Shown here piece by piece: positions 7,647 to 15,644 of a stretch of DNA of 64,000 nt. How positions within the stretch are numbered: position 1 is the stretch's first letter; each line of letters starts with the position of its first letter. The notes below the pieces were generated by a model. It worked only from the letters and a program-made list of their open reading frames with translations. It made no database searches and was not told the DNA's origin. Made by a program: the position numbers and the translations under genes. The DNA is from Ancylobacter sonchi. GTDB taxonomy: Bacteria; Pseudomonadota; Alphaproteobacteria; Rhizobiales; Xanthobacteraceae. The DNA is taken from assembly GCF_018390695.1 (NCBI RefSeq), contig NZ_JAHBGF010000036.1:1-64000 (forward strand), written 5' to 3'.

Positions 7647-8314
7647 TGGACACGTCCGATCTGATCCGCTCGCTCGCCACCAATGCTCCGGCGGTGAAAC
7701 GCCTTCGCCCGCCGCTGGTTCGTGCTCTTGGCTGGCTCCTTCTCGCGGCTGTGATCATGGGACTCATGACGGTCAGCCATGGCGTGCGGCCGCAATTTGC
7801 CGAGCGCATGCAGGACACCGTGTTCGCCATCAACATGATCGCGTCGCTCCTGACCGGCGTCCTTGCGACGATCGCCACCTTCTTCGCGAGCCTGCCCGAT
7901 CGGTCGCGCGGGTGGCTTCTTCTGCCGGTTCCACCGCTCGTCGTCTGGCTGTCGACCATCGGCTACCAGTGCTTCGCCGGCTGGGTGCCGGTGCCGCCGG
8001 GCGCTATCACGGTCGAAGCCGCGTCCGGTTGCCTCGCTACGCTCATCCTGACCAGCCTGCCACTTTCGTTGCTGATGTTGGCGATGCTGCGTTACGCGGC
8101 AGCGCTACGTCCCACATCGATCATCCTGATGGGGAGTCTCGCGGTCTCGGCCATCACCTCGACGGCCCTGTCGATGTTCCACCCGCTCGATGCGACCGCG
8201 ATGATTCTGGGATGGAACCTGGGAACGGCCGTGCTGTTCCTTGCTGGCGCGGCCCTCCTCAGTCGGAACATGTCGAAGGCGGGAGCTGGGAAGGAAGATA
8301 GAACGTCTCGATAG
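7646..8314 (+). CDS. nrsF: NrsF-like (DUF1109) membrane anti-sigma factor
   Basis: A 222-residue inner-membrane protein with six predicted helices, of the NegSensor/DUF1109 type. Two cysteines are conserved in position, Cys109 (YQCFAGW) and Cys129 (ASGCLATL). In Caulobacter NrsF a pair of periplasmic cysteines is needed to sense metals and release SigF. The cytoplasmic N-terminus (MDTSDLIRSLA) would bind the sigma factor. The ATG overlaps the sigma-factor stop by one base (TGATG) and has GGAGG 8 bases upstream; in-frame TTG and GTG codons just before it are less well placed. It is the last gene of the operon. Confidence 0.9.
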   Translation: MDTSDLIRSLATNAPAVKRLRPPLVRALGWLLLAAVIMGLMTVSHGVRPQFAERMQDTVFAINMIASLLTGVLATIATFFASLPDRSRGWLLLPVPPLVVWLSTIGYQCFAGWVPVPPGAITVEAASGCLATLILTSLPLSLLMLAMLRYAAALRPTSIILMGSLAVSAITSTALSMFHPLDATAMILGWNLGTAVLFLAGAALLSRNMSKAGAGKEDRTSR

Positions 8315-8373
8315 CGCCAAGAGCCGGCTTTCACTAGCCGCGGGAAACGGGCGTTGACGCGGCGATGATCCCC

Positions 8374-9713
8374 TTACCAACGCACCCTGAGTGTCCCGCT
8401 GCCGCCGAGGACGCTGTAGCCGGAGCCAAGCTGGCCGTCGAAGCCCAGGGAAAAGGTCGTGTTCGAACCCGCACAGATGTGCACGCCCGCATGGATGTCC
8501 GCCGCATCGGAGACGGTGGGAAGGGCGCTGTCCGAGAATGAGATGTCGGGCAACTCCGCGAAGCTGCACGGCACGTCCTGATCCGGACTGAAGTCGCGCA
8601 TCCAGGCGAGCTTCAGAAACGGCGTCAAAACCGCACCGCCCTGCAATTTCCAGAAGCTCTCGAGTTGCACCCCGAGGAAGACGGGCAGCGCCGTGATCGG
8701 CACCTCATCATGGGACAGGCCGGCGCCATATCCCGGGAAACACTCGTCGGCTCCGCCTTGCCAGAGATGCATGGACTGGAACGCGGCGAACGGGGTGATC
8801 TTTGCCGCCATGCCCGGCAGATCGAAGCTGTAGCCGGCCTCGATCCGGCCCGCGAGGACAGTGCTGTCGAAGCCCGTTGAGGTGCTGAGGCCGAGGCCCA
8901 GATCGAAGAAATCCCGGTCGAAGTCGGCATGGCTGTAGCCGAACGATCCCGACACGGCGACATAGGCCGGCCCGAAGCGCTCCATGGCATAGAGGGCAAC
9001 GCCGCCATAGGCGTTGGTGACGCTGGCGCCATATTGCGAGGCCGTGAGGTCGGTCCGCGAGAGGTTGACGGCGAGACCCATCAGGGGCGGGCTGTCGGCC
9101 AGCTCCCTGTCCCAGCCGGCGGTGCCGCCATAGATCTGGCCGGAAAGACCGCCCTCGTGGCTACCGTGCCTATCGGCGCGCCCCAGACGTGGCGGCCGCC
9201 AGTCTGAGTATCGTCGGAGGTCGACAACACGCCGGAGGTGGCGAATGGCCTGCCGACAGGATGCCGGTAGACAGGTTGTGCAGGAGATTGTCTTGCCCGG
9301 CGGCAAGGCTGAGATCGCCCCGGATGGCACCGCCATTCGTCACGACGGCGAAGCCGGTTGTGGTGGCAATGGCGCGGTCCGTCGCGCCGGCGGCGGTGAA
9401 CAGCGAACAGTAATTGGTAATGGAGTTCTCGGGTCCGTCGCGGGTGATCGCCGTGCCACCCGGCCCGCCGACGATGCCGACGCCGGCCGCGACGTCGATG
9501 ATGGGGTCACCACTGCCCTGGGCATACACGGTGGTCGCGCCGATGCCTGAAGCGCTGATGCTGGCATTGGCATTTACCGTCACCTTGCCACCGTCGCCGC
9601 TGCCGACTCCGCCGAGCACCATCGTCCCGGTTGGAGACGTCATGCCGCCGCCGATGGACCGGGCCGCCATACCGACGGCGCTCGCCGCCGCACCCGGCAT
9701 CGTCGGACACGCC
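8374..9713 (-). pseudogene. Truncated and frameshifted autotransporter
   Basis: On the minus strand, 9713 to about 9250 encodes a passenger-like stretch rich in Gly, Asn, Thr and Ala, ending in a beta-helix unit GGAIRGDLSLAAGQDNLLHN. From about 9190 to 8374, in a different frame, comes a C-terminal beta-barrel (LSGQIYGGTAGWD, VSGSFGYSHADFD, AGRIEAGYSFDL, ending TLRVRW with the usual terminal aromatic residue). The two parts join only if at least one frameshift near 9170-9250 is allowed. No signal peptide or start exists upstream: the frame runs into the stop of an unrelated hydrolase gene. This is a dead outer-membrane autotransporter missing its 5' end. Confidence 0.8.
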
Positions 9714-9717
9714 CGTG

Positions 9718-10506
9718 CTAGACCGACAGGAAATCCTCGACCCGTCGGGCGAACGCCTCGGCACGCGTGCGCGGGTAGAAATGCCCGCCGTCAAGCGCGA
9801 CGAGCTCGGCGCCCGGAATGGCGCCGGCGATACGCTCCGACTGTCCGAACAGGATCATCTCGTCGTCCCGCGCGCCCACCACCAGCGTCGGCGCCGTGAT
9901 GCGGCCGAGATCGGCGGCGCGATCATAGGCGAGCAGCATGCGAATGCGGGCCGCCGTCACCGCCAGCGGCGCCAGCGCCTCCGCCGCCCGGCCGATGGCA
10001 GCGTCGAGCTCCGCCTCATGGGCGGCGATCCAGTCGGCGTCATAGCCGAGCACATGGGTGAAGGCCTGGTAGATCTCCGGCCGCCCCGCCTCCAGCAAGG
10101 CCAGCCGCGCCTCGAAGAGGGTGCGGAACCGCGCATCCGGCCCCGGCCAGCTGCCGGAGATCACGATCCGCCCGGTCCGCTCTGCCGCATCGAGGGCGAG
10201 CGTCTGCACCACCGTGCCGCCGGTGGAATGGCCGAGGAGATGCGCCCGCGCGCACCCCTCCCCGTCCATGATCTCCAGGACGTCGCGGCCAATGCGCTCG
10301 ATCGTGTAGGGGCCGTCCGGCCTGTCGCTGCGCCCGGCGCCGCGATGGTCGACGAGGATGAGTCGGAAACGCGCTTCCAGCTGCGCCGCCACCGGCTCCC
10401 AGAAGCGCCCGTCGCCGCCGAGGCCGGGGATCAGCACCACGGTGGGGCCGCTGCCGCGCACATCGTAGTGCACGCGGCAGCCATCGGAGGTGGTGATCAA
10501 CGGCAT
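9718..10506 (-). CDS. Alpha/beta-fold hydrolase
   Basis: A 262-residue alpha/beta hydrolase with the oxyanion segment LIPGLGGDGRFW (residues about 25-36), the nucleophile elbow GHSTGG (Ser about 95), the acid in VVGARDDEM and the catalytic His in LDGGHFY. It resembles the pimeloyl-ester/3-oxoadipate enol-lactonase group, but the substrate cannot be fixed. It is the last gene of a ten-gene minus-strand catabolic operon, separated by 21 bases from a proline-racemase-family gene. Its stop codon lies at the junction with the broken autotransporter. Confidence 0.85.
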   Translation of the reverse strand: MPLITTSDGCRVHYDVRGSGPTVVLIPGLGGDGRFWEPVAAQLEARFRLILVDHRGAGRSDRPDGPYTIERIGRDVLEIMDGEGCARAHLLGHSTGGTVVQTLALDAAERTGRIVISGSWPGPDARFRTLFEARLALLEAGRPEIYQAFTHVLGYDADWIAAHEAELDAAIGRAAEALAPLAVTAARIRMLLAYDRAADLGRITAPTLVVGARDDEMILFGQSERIAGAIPGAELVALDGGHFYPRTRAEAFARRVEDFLSV

Positions 10507-10527
10507 GGCAAGACCTCCCCGGATCGC

Positions 10528-11577
10528 TCAGATCGGCTGTTCGCCGGTGTAGCCCGGCCAGGTGTCGCCCAGCCGGTAGCCGTCCGGGAACGGATCGGTC
10601 GGGTCGAGCACATATTGATGGAAGGCGGTGATCCAGGCCGGCCCGGTGATGGTCGGCAGCACGGCCGGCACGCCGGCGAGTTCGGTGGCGCCGCGCAGCT
10701 GGCCGATGAACTCGGTGCCGATCAGCGAGCGATGCACGAAGCGCTCACCGACCGCGAGCTGGCCGCGCGCGTGCAGCACCGCCATGCGGGCGCAGGTGCC
10801 GGTGCCGCAGGGCGAGCGATCGTGCCGGCCCGGCGAGACGATGACGGTGTTCTTCGAGGTCAGCCCATCGGCGGTGCGTTCCAGAGGGCCGGCGAACAGC
10901 GTCTGGTTGATGGTGTGGATCTCCGGATTCTCCGGGTGAACCGCCGGCACCTGCTCGGCCGCCGCCTTCTTGATCCGCTCGCCGACCTCGACCAGCTCGC
11001 CGGCCTCCTTCAGGTCAAGCGAATAGCCGAGGCTCGCCGCGTCGACGATGGCGTAGATCATGCCGCCATAAGCGACGTCGACGTTGATCGTGCCGAGGCC
11101 GGGCACGTCCACCTTGGCATCGAGCGCGAAGACGAAGCCGGGTACGTTGTCGAAGGTGACGTTGACGCATTTGCCGTCGCGGCATTCGGCCGAGACCTTC
11201 ACCAGCCCGGCCGGCGCCTCCATGATCAGCTCGGTGACCGGCTCCTGCATCGGGATCATGCCGGTCTCGAGCAGCACGGTGACGGTGCAGATCGTGTTGG
11301 TGCCCGACATCGGCACATAATAGTTCGACTCGATGATGACGAAGCCGGCATCGGCTTCCGGCCGGGTCGGCGGCAGCACGAGGTTCACGCATTGCGAGAC
11401 GCGGCCGCGCGGCTCGTTCAGCAGGAACTTGCGCAGCTCGTCGCGATGCGCCTGCACATATTGCATCTTCTCGAACATGGTCTTGCCGGGGACGTCGCGG
11501 ACGCCCCCGGTGATGACCTCGTTGAGCTCGCCGGCCGCATGGGCGCCGACCACGGTGATCATGCGGCTGAAGCGCAT
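10528..11577 (-). CDS. Proline racemase family protein with a Ser/Cys active site
   Basis: A 349-residue member of the proline racemase/4-hydroxyproline epimerase/3-hydroxyproline dehydratase superfamily. The first catalytic position, normally the Cys of MCGHG, is Ser91 (PMSGTNTI), while the second is retained as Cys257 (SPCGTGT). The Ser-Cys pair marks a subgroup that includes hydroxyproline 2-epimerases with broadened specificity, distinct from racemases (Cys-Cys) and dehydratases (Cys-Thr). I start at the ATG at 11577 because GGAG lies 6 bases upstream and the distance to the previous gene becomes 10 bases; 13 extra codons upstream would overlap that gene. A second paralogue with Cys-Cys lies 3 kb upstream in the same operon. 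Confidence 0.87.
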   Translation of the reverse strand: MRFSRMITVVGAHAAGELNEVITGGVRDVPGKTMFEKMQYVQAHRDELRKFLLNEPRGRVSQCVNLVLPPTRPEADAGFVIIESNYYVPMSGTNTICTVTVLLETGMIPMQEPVTELIMEAPAGLVKVSAECRDGKCVNVTFDNVPGFVFALDAKVDVPGLGTINVDVAYGGMIYAIVDAASLGYSLDLKEAGELVEVGERIKKAAAEQVPAVHPENPEIHTINQTLFAGPLERTADGLTSKNTVIVSPGRHDRSPCGTGTCARMAVLHARGQLAVGERFVHRSLIGTEFIGQLRGATELAGVPAVLPTITGPAWITAFHQYVLDPTDPFPDGYRLGDTWPGYTGEQPI

Positions 11578-11587
11578 CGCTCTCTCC

Positions 11588-12496
11588 TCAGGCCGCGCTG
11601 CGCTGCGAGGCGGCAAGCGCCTTCACGGTCGCCTCGATCACGCCGAGCACCCGCTCGCGCTCGGCACCGACCAGCGGCAGGCGCGGCGCGCGCACCCATT
11701 CCGGCGCGCCATAGACCACCTGCTCGGCGATCTTGATGTACTGCACCAGCTTCACATCCGTATCGAGGTGGAAGGCGGGGGTGAGGATGCGGTAGAGAGC
11801 GCGCGCCTCGTCGAACTTGCCGGCCTTGCACAGGTTGAACAGCCGGACGCATTCCACCGGCCAGGCATTGGTCATGCCCGATACCCAGCCGGTGACGCCG
11901 AGCGCCGCGCTTTCCAGGAGCAGGTCGTCGACGCCGCAGAACACCGAGAAGCGGTCGCCGCACTCATTATAGAGGTCGGTGACGCGGCGGATGTCGCCGG
12001 TCTCTTCCTTGATGCAGACGATGTTCTTCACGTCGACGAGGTCGTTGAGGATCGCCGGGGTGACATCGACGCCATAGGCGATCGGGTTGTTGTAGATCAT
12101 GATCGGCAGGCCGCAGCCGGTGCCGAGCGTGCGGTACCACGCCGCCGTTTCGCGCGGGTCGCTCTTGTAGGCGATGGAGGGGAACGCCATCAGCCCCTCG
12201 GCGCCGAGCTTCTCATAGTGCCGGGCCGAGGCGAGCGCGTCGGCCATGCCGACATGGGCGAGGCCGGAGAGCAGCGGCACGCGGCCGGCGACGACTTCCT
12301 TGGCGGCGAGGATGACGGATTCGCGCTCGGCGGCGGTGAGCGAGGCGTTCTCGCCCAGCATCGGCAGCACGATGACGCCCGAGACGCCGCTCTTGATCAG
12401 CCGGTCGATGCTGGACTGGGTGGCGGCGAGGTCGACGCTCTCGTCCTGCTTCAGCTTGGTGGTGACGGCGGGAAAGACTCCGGTCCAGCGGGTCAT
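11588..12496 (-). CDS. Dihydrodipicolinate synthase (DapA) family lyase
   Basis: A 302-residue class I aldolase-fold protein. The Schiff-base lysine is Lys163 in VCIKEETGD and the partner tyrosine Tyr135 in IMIYNNP. DapA-family members in hydroxyproline operons act as 1-pyrroline-4-hydroxy-2-carboxylate deaminases, giving 2-oxoglutarate semialdehyde; that role is likely here because two proline-racemase-family genes and an FAD amine oxidoreductase share the operon. Family members with other sugar-acid or amino-acid substrates cannot be excluded. The gene is 8 bases from the mutase-like gene upstream. Confidence 0.87.
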   Translation of the reverse strand: MTRWTGVFPAVTTKLKQDESVDLAATQSSIDRLIKSGVSGVIVLPMLGENASLTAAERESVILAAKEVVAGRVPLLSGLAHVGMADALASARHYEKLGAEGLMAFPSIAYKSDPRETAAWYRTLGTGCGLPIMIYNNPIAYGVDVTPAILNDLVDVKNIVCIKEETGDIRRVTDLYNECGDRFSVFCGVDDLLLESAALGVTGWVSGMTNAWPVECVRLFNLCKAGKFDEARALYRILTPAFHLDTDVKLVQYIKIAEQVVYGAPEWVRAPRLPLVGAERERVLGVIEATVKALAASQRSAA

Positions 12497-12504
12497 GGCG
12501 TTTC

Positions 12505-14280
12505 CTATGGCGTTGGGAAGGTGTTGGCGAGTTCGGCGAGAAGGCCGGTGAGGTCGTCCGGCGTGTCGCAGGGCACGACGCCGATGCGGCGGATATCGTC
12601 ACGGACATCGACCGGAAGGCCGGAATTGCTGTCGTCCGGCACCTGGTTGAGCCGGCCGCCGATGCACACCGGCAGGTCGGCGCCGGCACGGGCGAGCGCC
12701 TCCTTGACCTCGCGCGCATAGCGCAGCGCGACGCCGTTATAGGTGCTGATCGCGATCAGGTCGGCCTTCGCCGCCAGCGCGGAGGCGACGAGATCGTCGG
12801 CATCGACGGAGGTGCCGCCGTCGACCACCGCGACGCCGAGTTGATCCAGCGTGCGGGCGATGAGGTTCTTGCCGTGCTCATGCACGTCGCTCGACGCCAC
12901 GCAGGCCACCGGGCGCCAGCCGGCAATGCGGGCGACGGCTTCAGGCGGCACGCGCGCGGCCCAGCCGCGGGCATCGTGCTCCAGCTCCTCCACCCATTCG
13001 GCGAGCGCCACCGAGCGGCGGCCGCTCCAGGCGGCGGCATCCGGCTCGCCGGCGCCAAAGGCCGCCTCCAGCCGCTTCGGTCCGATGGCGCGCAGGGCGA
13101 ACATCAGTTCGGCCGGGTCGGCGGTATCGATGCCGGCCTCGGCCAGTCCGGCCAGCGTGCGGGATGCGAAGAGCCGTCCGCCCTCCACCAGCCGGTCGGC
13201 GAGCGTGTCGACGGGGGCGAGGTCGATCAGCCCGGCGGAAGCACCGGCATGCTGGGCAAGGCGATGGGCGAACAGCTGCGCGTCGATGATCTCGTCGATG
13301 TCGGGGATGCGCTCGTTCTCGGTCACCGGCACCGGATTGATCGCGTGGCCCGAATGGGCGCGTGTGAGCGCCCAGATATCGGCCTGCAGATAGCTCGCAA
13401 GGCTCGCATAATTGCCGGCGGCGGTGGATTTGTAGCTCACCGTGTTGCCGAAGATCATGGTGCCCGGCGTATCGGTCACCTTCGCCAGTGCGGCATGGAA
13501 GGCCAGGCGCACCAGCGGTGCGGTGAAATGGTGGCCGAAGCAGTGCGAGAGCCGCGCGCCGATCAGCGTCTCGACGATGTGCTTCTCGACCAGCACCATG
13601 CCGAGCGCCGAGCTCATGTCGGAGAACAGCCCGGCAAAGCCGTCGTCGAGATTGGAATGCACCAGCACCTCCACCGGCTGCGCGGCGATAAGGCCGAGCG
13701 CGGTGACGGTGGCATGGGTGGTGGCGACGTCGTCGTCCCAGTCCGGCAGGCGGAAGGTGAAATACTGGCCGAGATTGCCGATGGCGGTGGCGCCGGCCGC
13801 CAGCGCACCTTTGGTGTTGTCGAGCGCGCCGGGCAGGCCGAGCATGAAGTCGCCGAAATGCGCAGCGGCGGGCGCGGCATTGGTGATGCGGGCGAAGCTT
13901 TCCGCCCCCTCCAGCACGATGCCGGTGCCGCGCCGGCTGCCCTGCCTCAGTTCGGGCGGATAGCCCATCGACATGTCGAGGGTGATGCCGAAACGGTCGA
14001 CCCGCGCGCCATGACGGGCAGCGGCCGCATGCACCTCGGCGATGGCCGTCACGGTGCGCTCGACGCTGCGAAAGCCGATATGGGCGTGCTGCATGATGCG
14101 CCCGGCCGCCGCCTCGCGACGCTTGTACTCCGCTTCGCTGGCGACGCCGTGCGCGTCGAGGAAGGCATTGCGGCCTACCGTCCATTCCCGCGCCAGCGCC
14201 CGCCCCTCGGCGACGAGATCGCGTCCCGGCCGTAGAGTCGGCGGGATCAACTGGTCGCGGGAGGGGAGCGGCGCGGTCAC
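12505..14280 (-). CDS. Cobalamin-dependent carbon-skeleton mutase-like protein
   Basis: A 591-residue, single-chain protein. Residues about 60-430 look like the TIM-barrel catalytic part of adenosylcobalamin mutases (DRFGITLDMSMG, RGTGIVLEGAESFARITNAA, HSNLDDGFAGLFSD, GHHFTAPL). Residues 455-590 form a B12-binding domain with the base-off motif DVHEHG (Asp465-x-His467-xx-Gly470), then ISTYNG (Ser512) and GGRLN (Gly541-Gly542). The layout resembles methylmalonyl-CoA, glutamate or ornithine mutases, but I do not recognise the barrel sequence as any of them. It sits between the DapA-family and NIPSNAP genes with gaps of 8 and 12 bases, so it belongs to the pathway. Substrate unknown. Confidence 0.8.
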   Translation of the reverse strand: MTAPLPSRDQLIPPTLRPGRDLVAEGRALAREWTVGRNAFLDAHGVASEAEYKRREAAAGRIMQHAHIGFRSVERTVTAIAEVHAAAARHGARVDRFGITLDMSMGYPPELRQGSRRGTGIVLEGAESFARITNAAPAAAHFGDFMLGLPGALDNTKGALAAGATAIGNLGQYFTFRLPDWDDDVATTHATVTALGLIAAQPVEVLVHSNLDDGFAGLFSDMSSALGMVLVEKHIVETLIGARLSHCFGHHFTAPLVRLAFHAALAKVTDTPGTMIFGNTVSYKSTAAGNYASLASYLQADIWALTRAHSGHAINPVPVTENERIPDIDEIIDAQLFAHRLAQHAGASAGLIDLAPVDTLADRLVEGGRLFASRTLAGLAEAGIDTADPAELMFALRAIGPKRLEAAFGAGEPDAAAWSGRRSVALAEWVEELEHDARGWAARVPPEAVARIAGWRPVACVASSDVHEHGKNLIARTLDQLGVAVVDGGTSVDADDLVASALAAKADLIAISTYNGVALRYAREVKEALARAGADLPVCIGGRLNQVPDDSNSGLPVDVRDDIRRIGVVPCDTPDDLTGLLAELANTFPTP

Positions 14281-14292
14281 GGGTGGTCTCCG

Positions 14293-14607
14293 TCAGCGCA
14301 TCGGCGAGAGCGGCGTCGGCGCCAATATGCGCGTCTGCTGGCTCTGGATCATGCCCTTGATCGCGGCGAGGTAGTCCTGCCACGGCTCATGCACGAGCAT
14401 CTTCGCCCGGCGTGCCTCGCGGTCGGCCATGCTGTCATAGCGCCAGAGCGCGACGACATGGTTCAGCTCGCCGATCTCGGTGACGAAATGGCCAACGAAC
14501 GTGCCGAGAAACTGCTTCTGGATATCAAGACCGAGCGTCTCGTAGGTCTTGATGAAGTCGCCCATGCGGCCGGGTACGATGTGGTAGTCGCGTTCCTCGA
14601 GGATCAT
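14293..14607 (-). CDS. NIPSNAP family protein
   Basis: A 104-residue ferredoxin-like dimeric alpha-beta barrel protein: ILEERDYHIVPGRMGDFIKTYETLGLDIQKQFLGTFVGHFVTEIGELNHVVALWRYDSMADREARRAKM. The pattern of a Y-x-hydrophobic-PG start, G-F-T-x-IG centre and VW-Y-S-x-R-R is typical of NIPSNAP proteins. Bacterial members often lie in catabolic operons and may bind or modify a small intermediate; no reaction is established. It is 18 bases from the epimerase gene upstream. Confidence 0.9.
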   Translation of the reverse strand: MILEERDYHIVPGRMGDFIKTYETLGLDIQKQFLGTFVGHFVTEIGELNHVVALWRYDSMADREARRAKMLVHEPWQDYLAAIKGMIQSQQTRILAPTPLSPMR

Positions 14608-14625
14608 GGCTCGCCCCTCCCTGCC

Positions 14626-15627
14626 TCACGCCAGCTGGAAGCCGAAGGCGAGCGGGTCGCGCTCGTCGACGGTAATGGTGTTGTGGCCATAGACCCGCGC
14701 CCAGCCGCCGATGCTGGGGCGGATGGCCGGGCGCCCGGCGACTTCCGCCGCGGTTTCCACCCGGCCGTGGAACAGCGTGCCGATGATGCTCTCATGCACG
14801 AACTCGTCGCCGACCTTCAAAAGCCCCTTGGCGACGCGCTGCGCCATGCGCGAGGAAGTGCCGGTGCCGCAGGGCGAGCGGTCGATGCCCTTGTCGCCGT
14901 AGAACACAGCGTTGCGGGCATGCGCCTCAGGGTGCTTCGGCCCGTCCGCCCACATCACATGGCTGACGCCGTTGATGCGTGGATCCTCGGGGTGCACAGG
15001 GGCCACCGCCTTCTGCACCGCCGCCCGCACGATCGGGCTCCATTTCAGGATGTCCTCGGCGCTCATGCCGTCGAGGCCAGCCCAGTTCTTCTGCGGCTCG
15101 ACGATGGCGTAATAGTTGCCGCCATAGGAGACGTCGACGACCAGTTCGCCGAAGCCGGGAATGTCGACGGTGACACCCTCGGCATGCAGGTAGCTCGGGA
15201 TGTTGAACAGCCGCACCTGGTCGACGAAGCGGCCATTGCGGGTATACTCGACCTCGACCCTGCCGGCCGGCACTTCCAGCGCCAGCTTGCCTTCGATGCG
15301 CGGCACCACGAAGCCCTGCTCCAGCGCCACGGTCACGGTGCCGATGGTGCCATGGCCGCACATGGGCAGGCAGCCGGACACCTCGATGAACAGCACGCCC
15401 AGCTCGCAATCCTCCCGCAAGGGCGGATAGAGAATCGAGCCGGACATCACGTCATGGCCGCGCGGCTCGAACATCAGCGCCTTGCGTACCCAGTCATGGT
15501 CGCGCAGGAAGATCTGCCGCTTCTCGGCCATCGGCACGTTGGGCAGCAGCGGCGCGCCGCCGGCGACCACACGCACCGGGTTGCCGCAGGTATGGGCGTC
15601 GACGCAGAGGAAAGTGTGCGGGTTCAT
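14626..15627 (-). CDS. 4-hydroxyproline 2-epimerase (proline racemase family)
   Basis: A 333-residue proline racemase family enzyme with the classical pair of catalytic cysteines: Cys90 in MCGHGT and Cys253 in SPCGTGTSS. The N-terminal DAHTCGNPVRVV is characteristic of hydroxyproline epimerases, which convert trans-4-hydroxy-L-proline to cis-4-hydroxy-D-proline as the first catabolic step. The adjacent FAD oxidoreductase would act next on the D-amino acid. A proline racemase activity cannot be excluded by sequence alone. The paralogue at 10528 differs in its first catalytic residue. Confidence 0.88.
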   Translation of the reverse strand: MNPHTFLCVDAHTCGNPVRVVAGGAPLLPNVPMAEKRQIFLRDHDWVRKALMFEPRGHDVMSGSILYPPLREDCELGVLFIEVSGCLPMCGHGTIGTVTVALEQGFVVPRIEGKLALEVPAGRVEVEYTRNGRFVDQVRLFNIPSYLHAEGVTVDIPGFGELVVDVSYGGNYYAIVEPQKNWAGLDGMSAEDILKWSPIVRAAVQKAVAPVHPEDPRINGVSHVMWADGPKHPEAHARNAVFYGDKGIDRSPCGTGTSSRMAQRVAKGLLKVGDEFVHESIIGTLFHGRVETAAEVAGRPAIRPSIGGWARVYGHNTITVDERDPLAFGFQLA

Positions 15628-15644
15628 GACGGACTCGGCGCTCT

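Noticed and set aside
9631-11736. Plus-strand frame of about 700 codons opposite the hydrolase and racemase genes
   Set aside because: It is the shadow of GC-rich codon usage on the other strand; the minus-strand genes have catalytic motifs and proper starts, this one has neither.
12841-14235. Plus-strand frame of about 460 codons opposite the mutase-like gene
   Set aside because: Glu/His/Gly-rich with no family features, antisense to a gene with a clear B12-binding motif.
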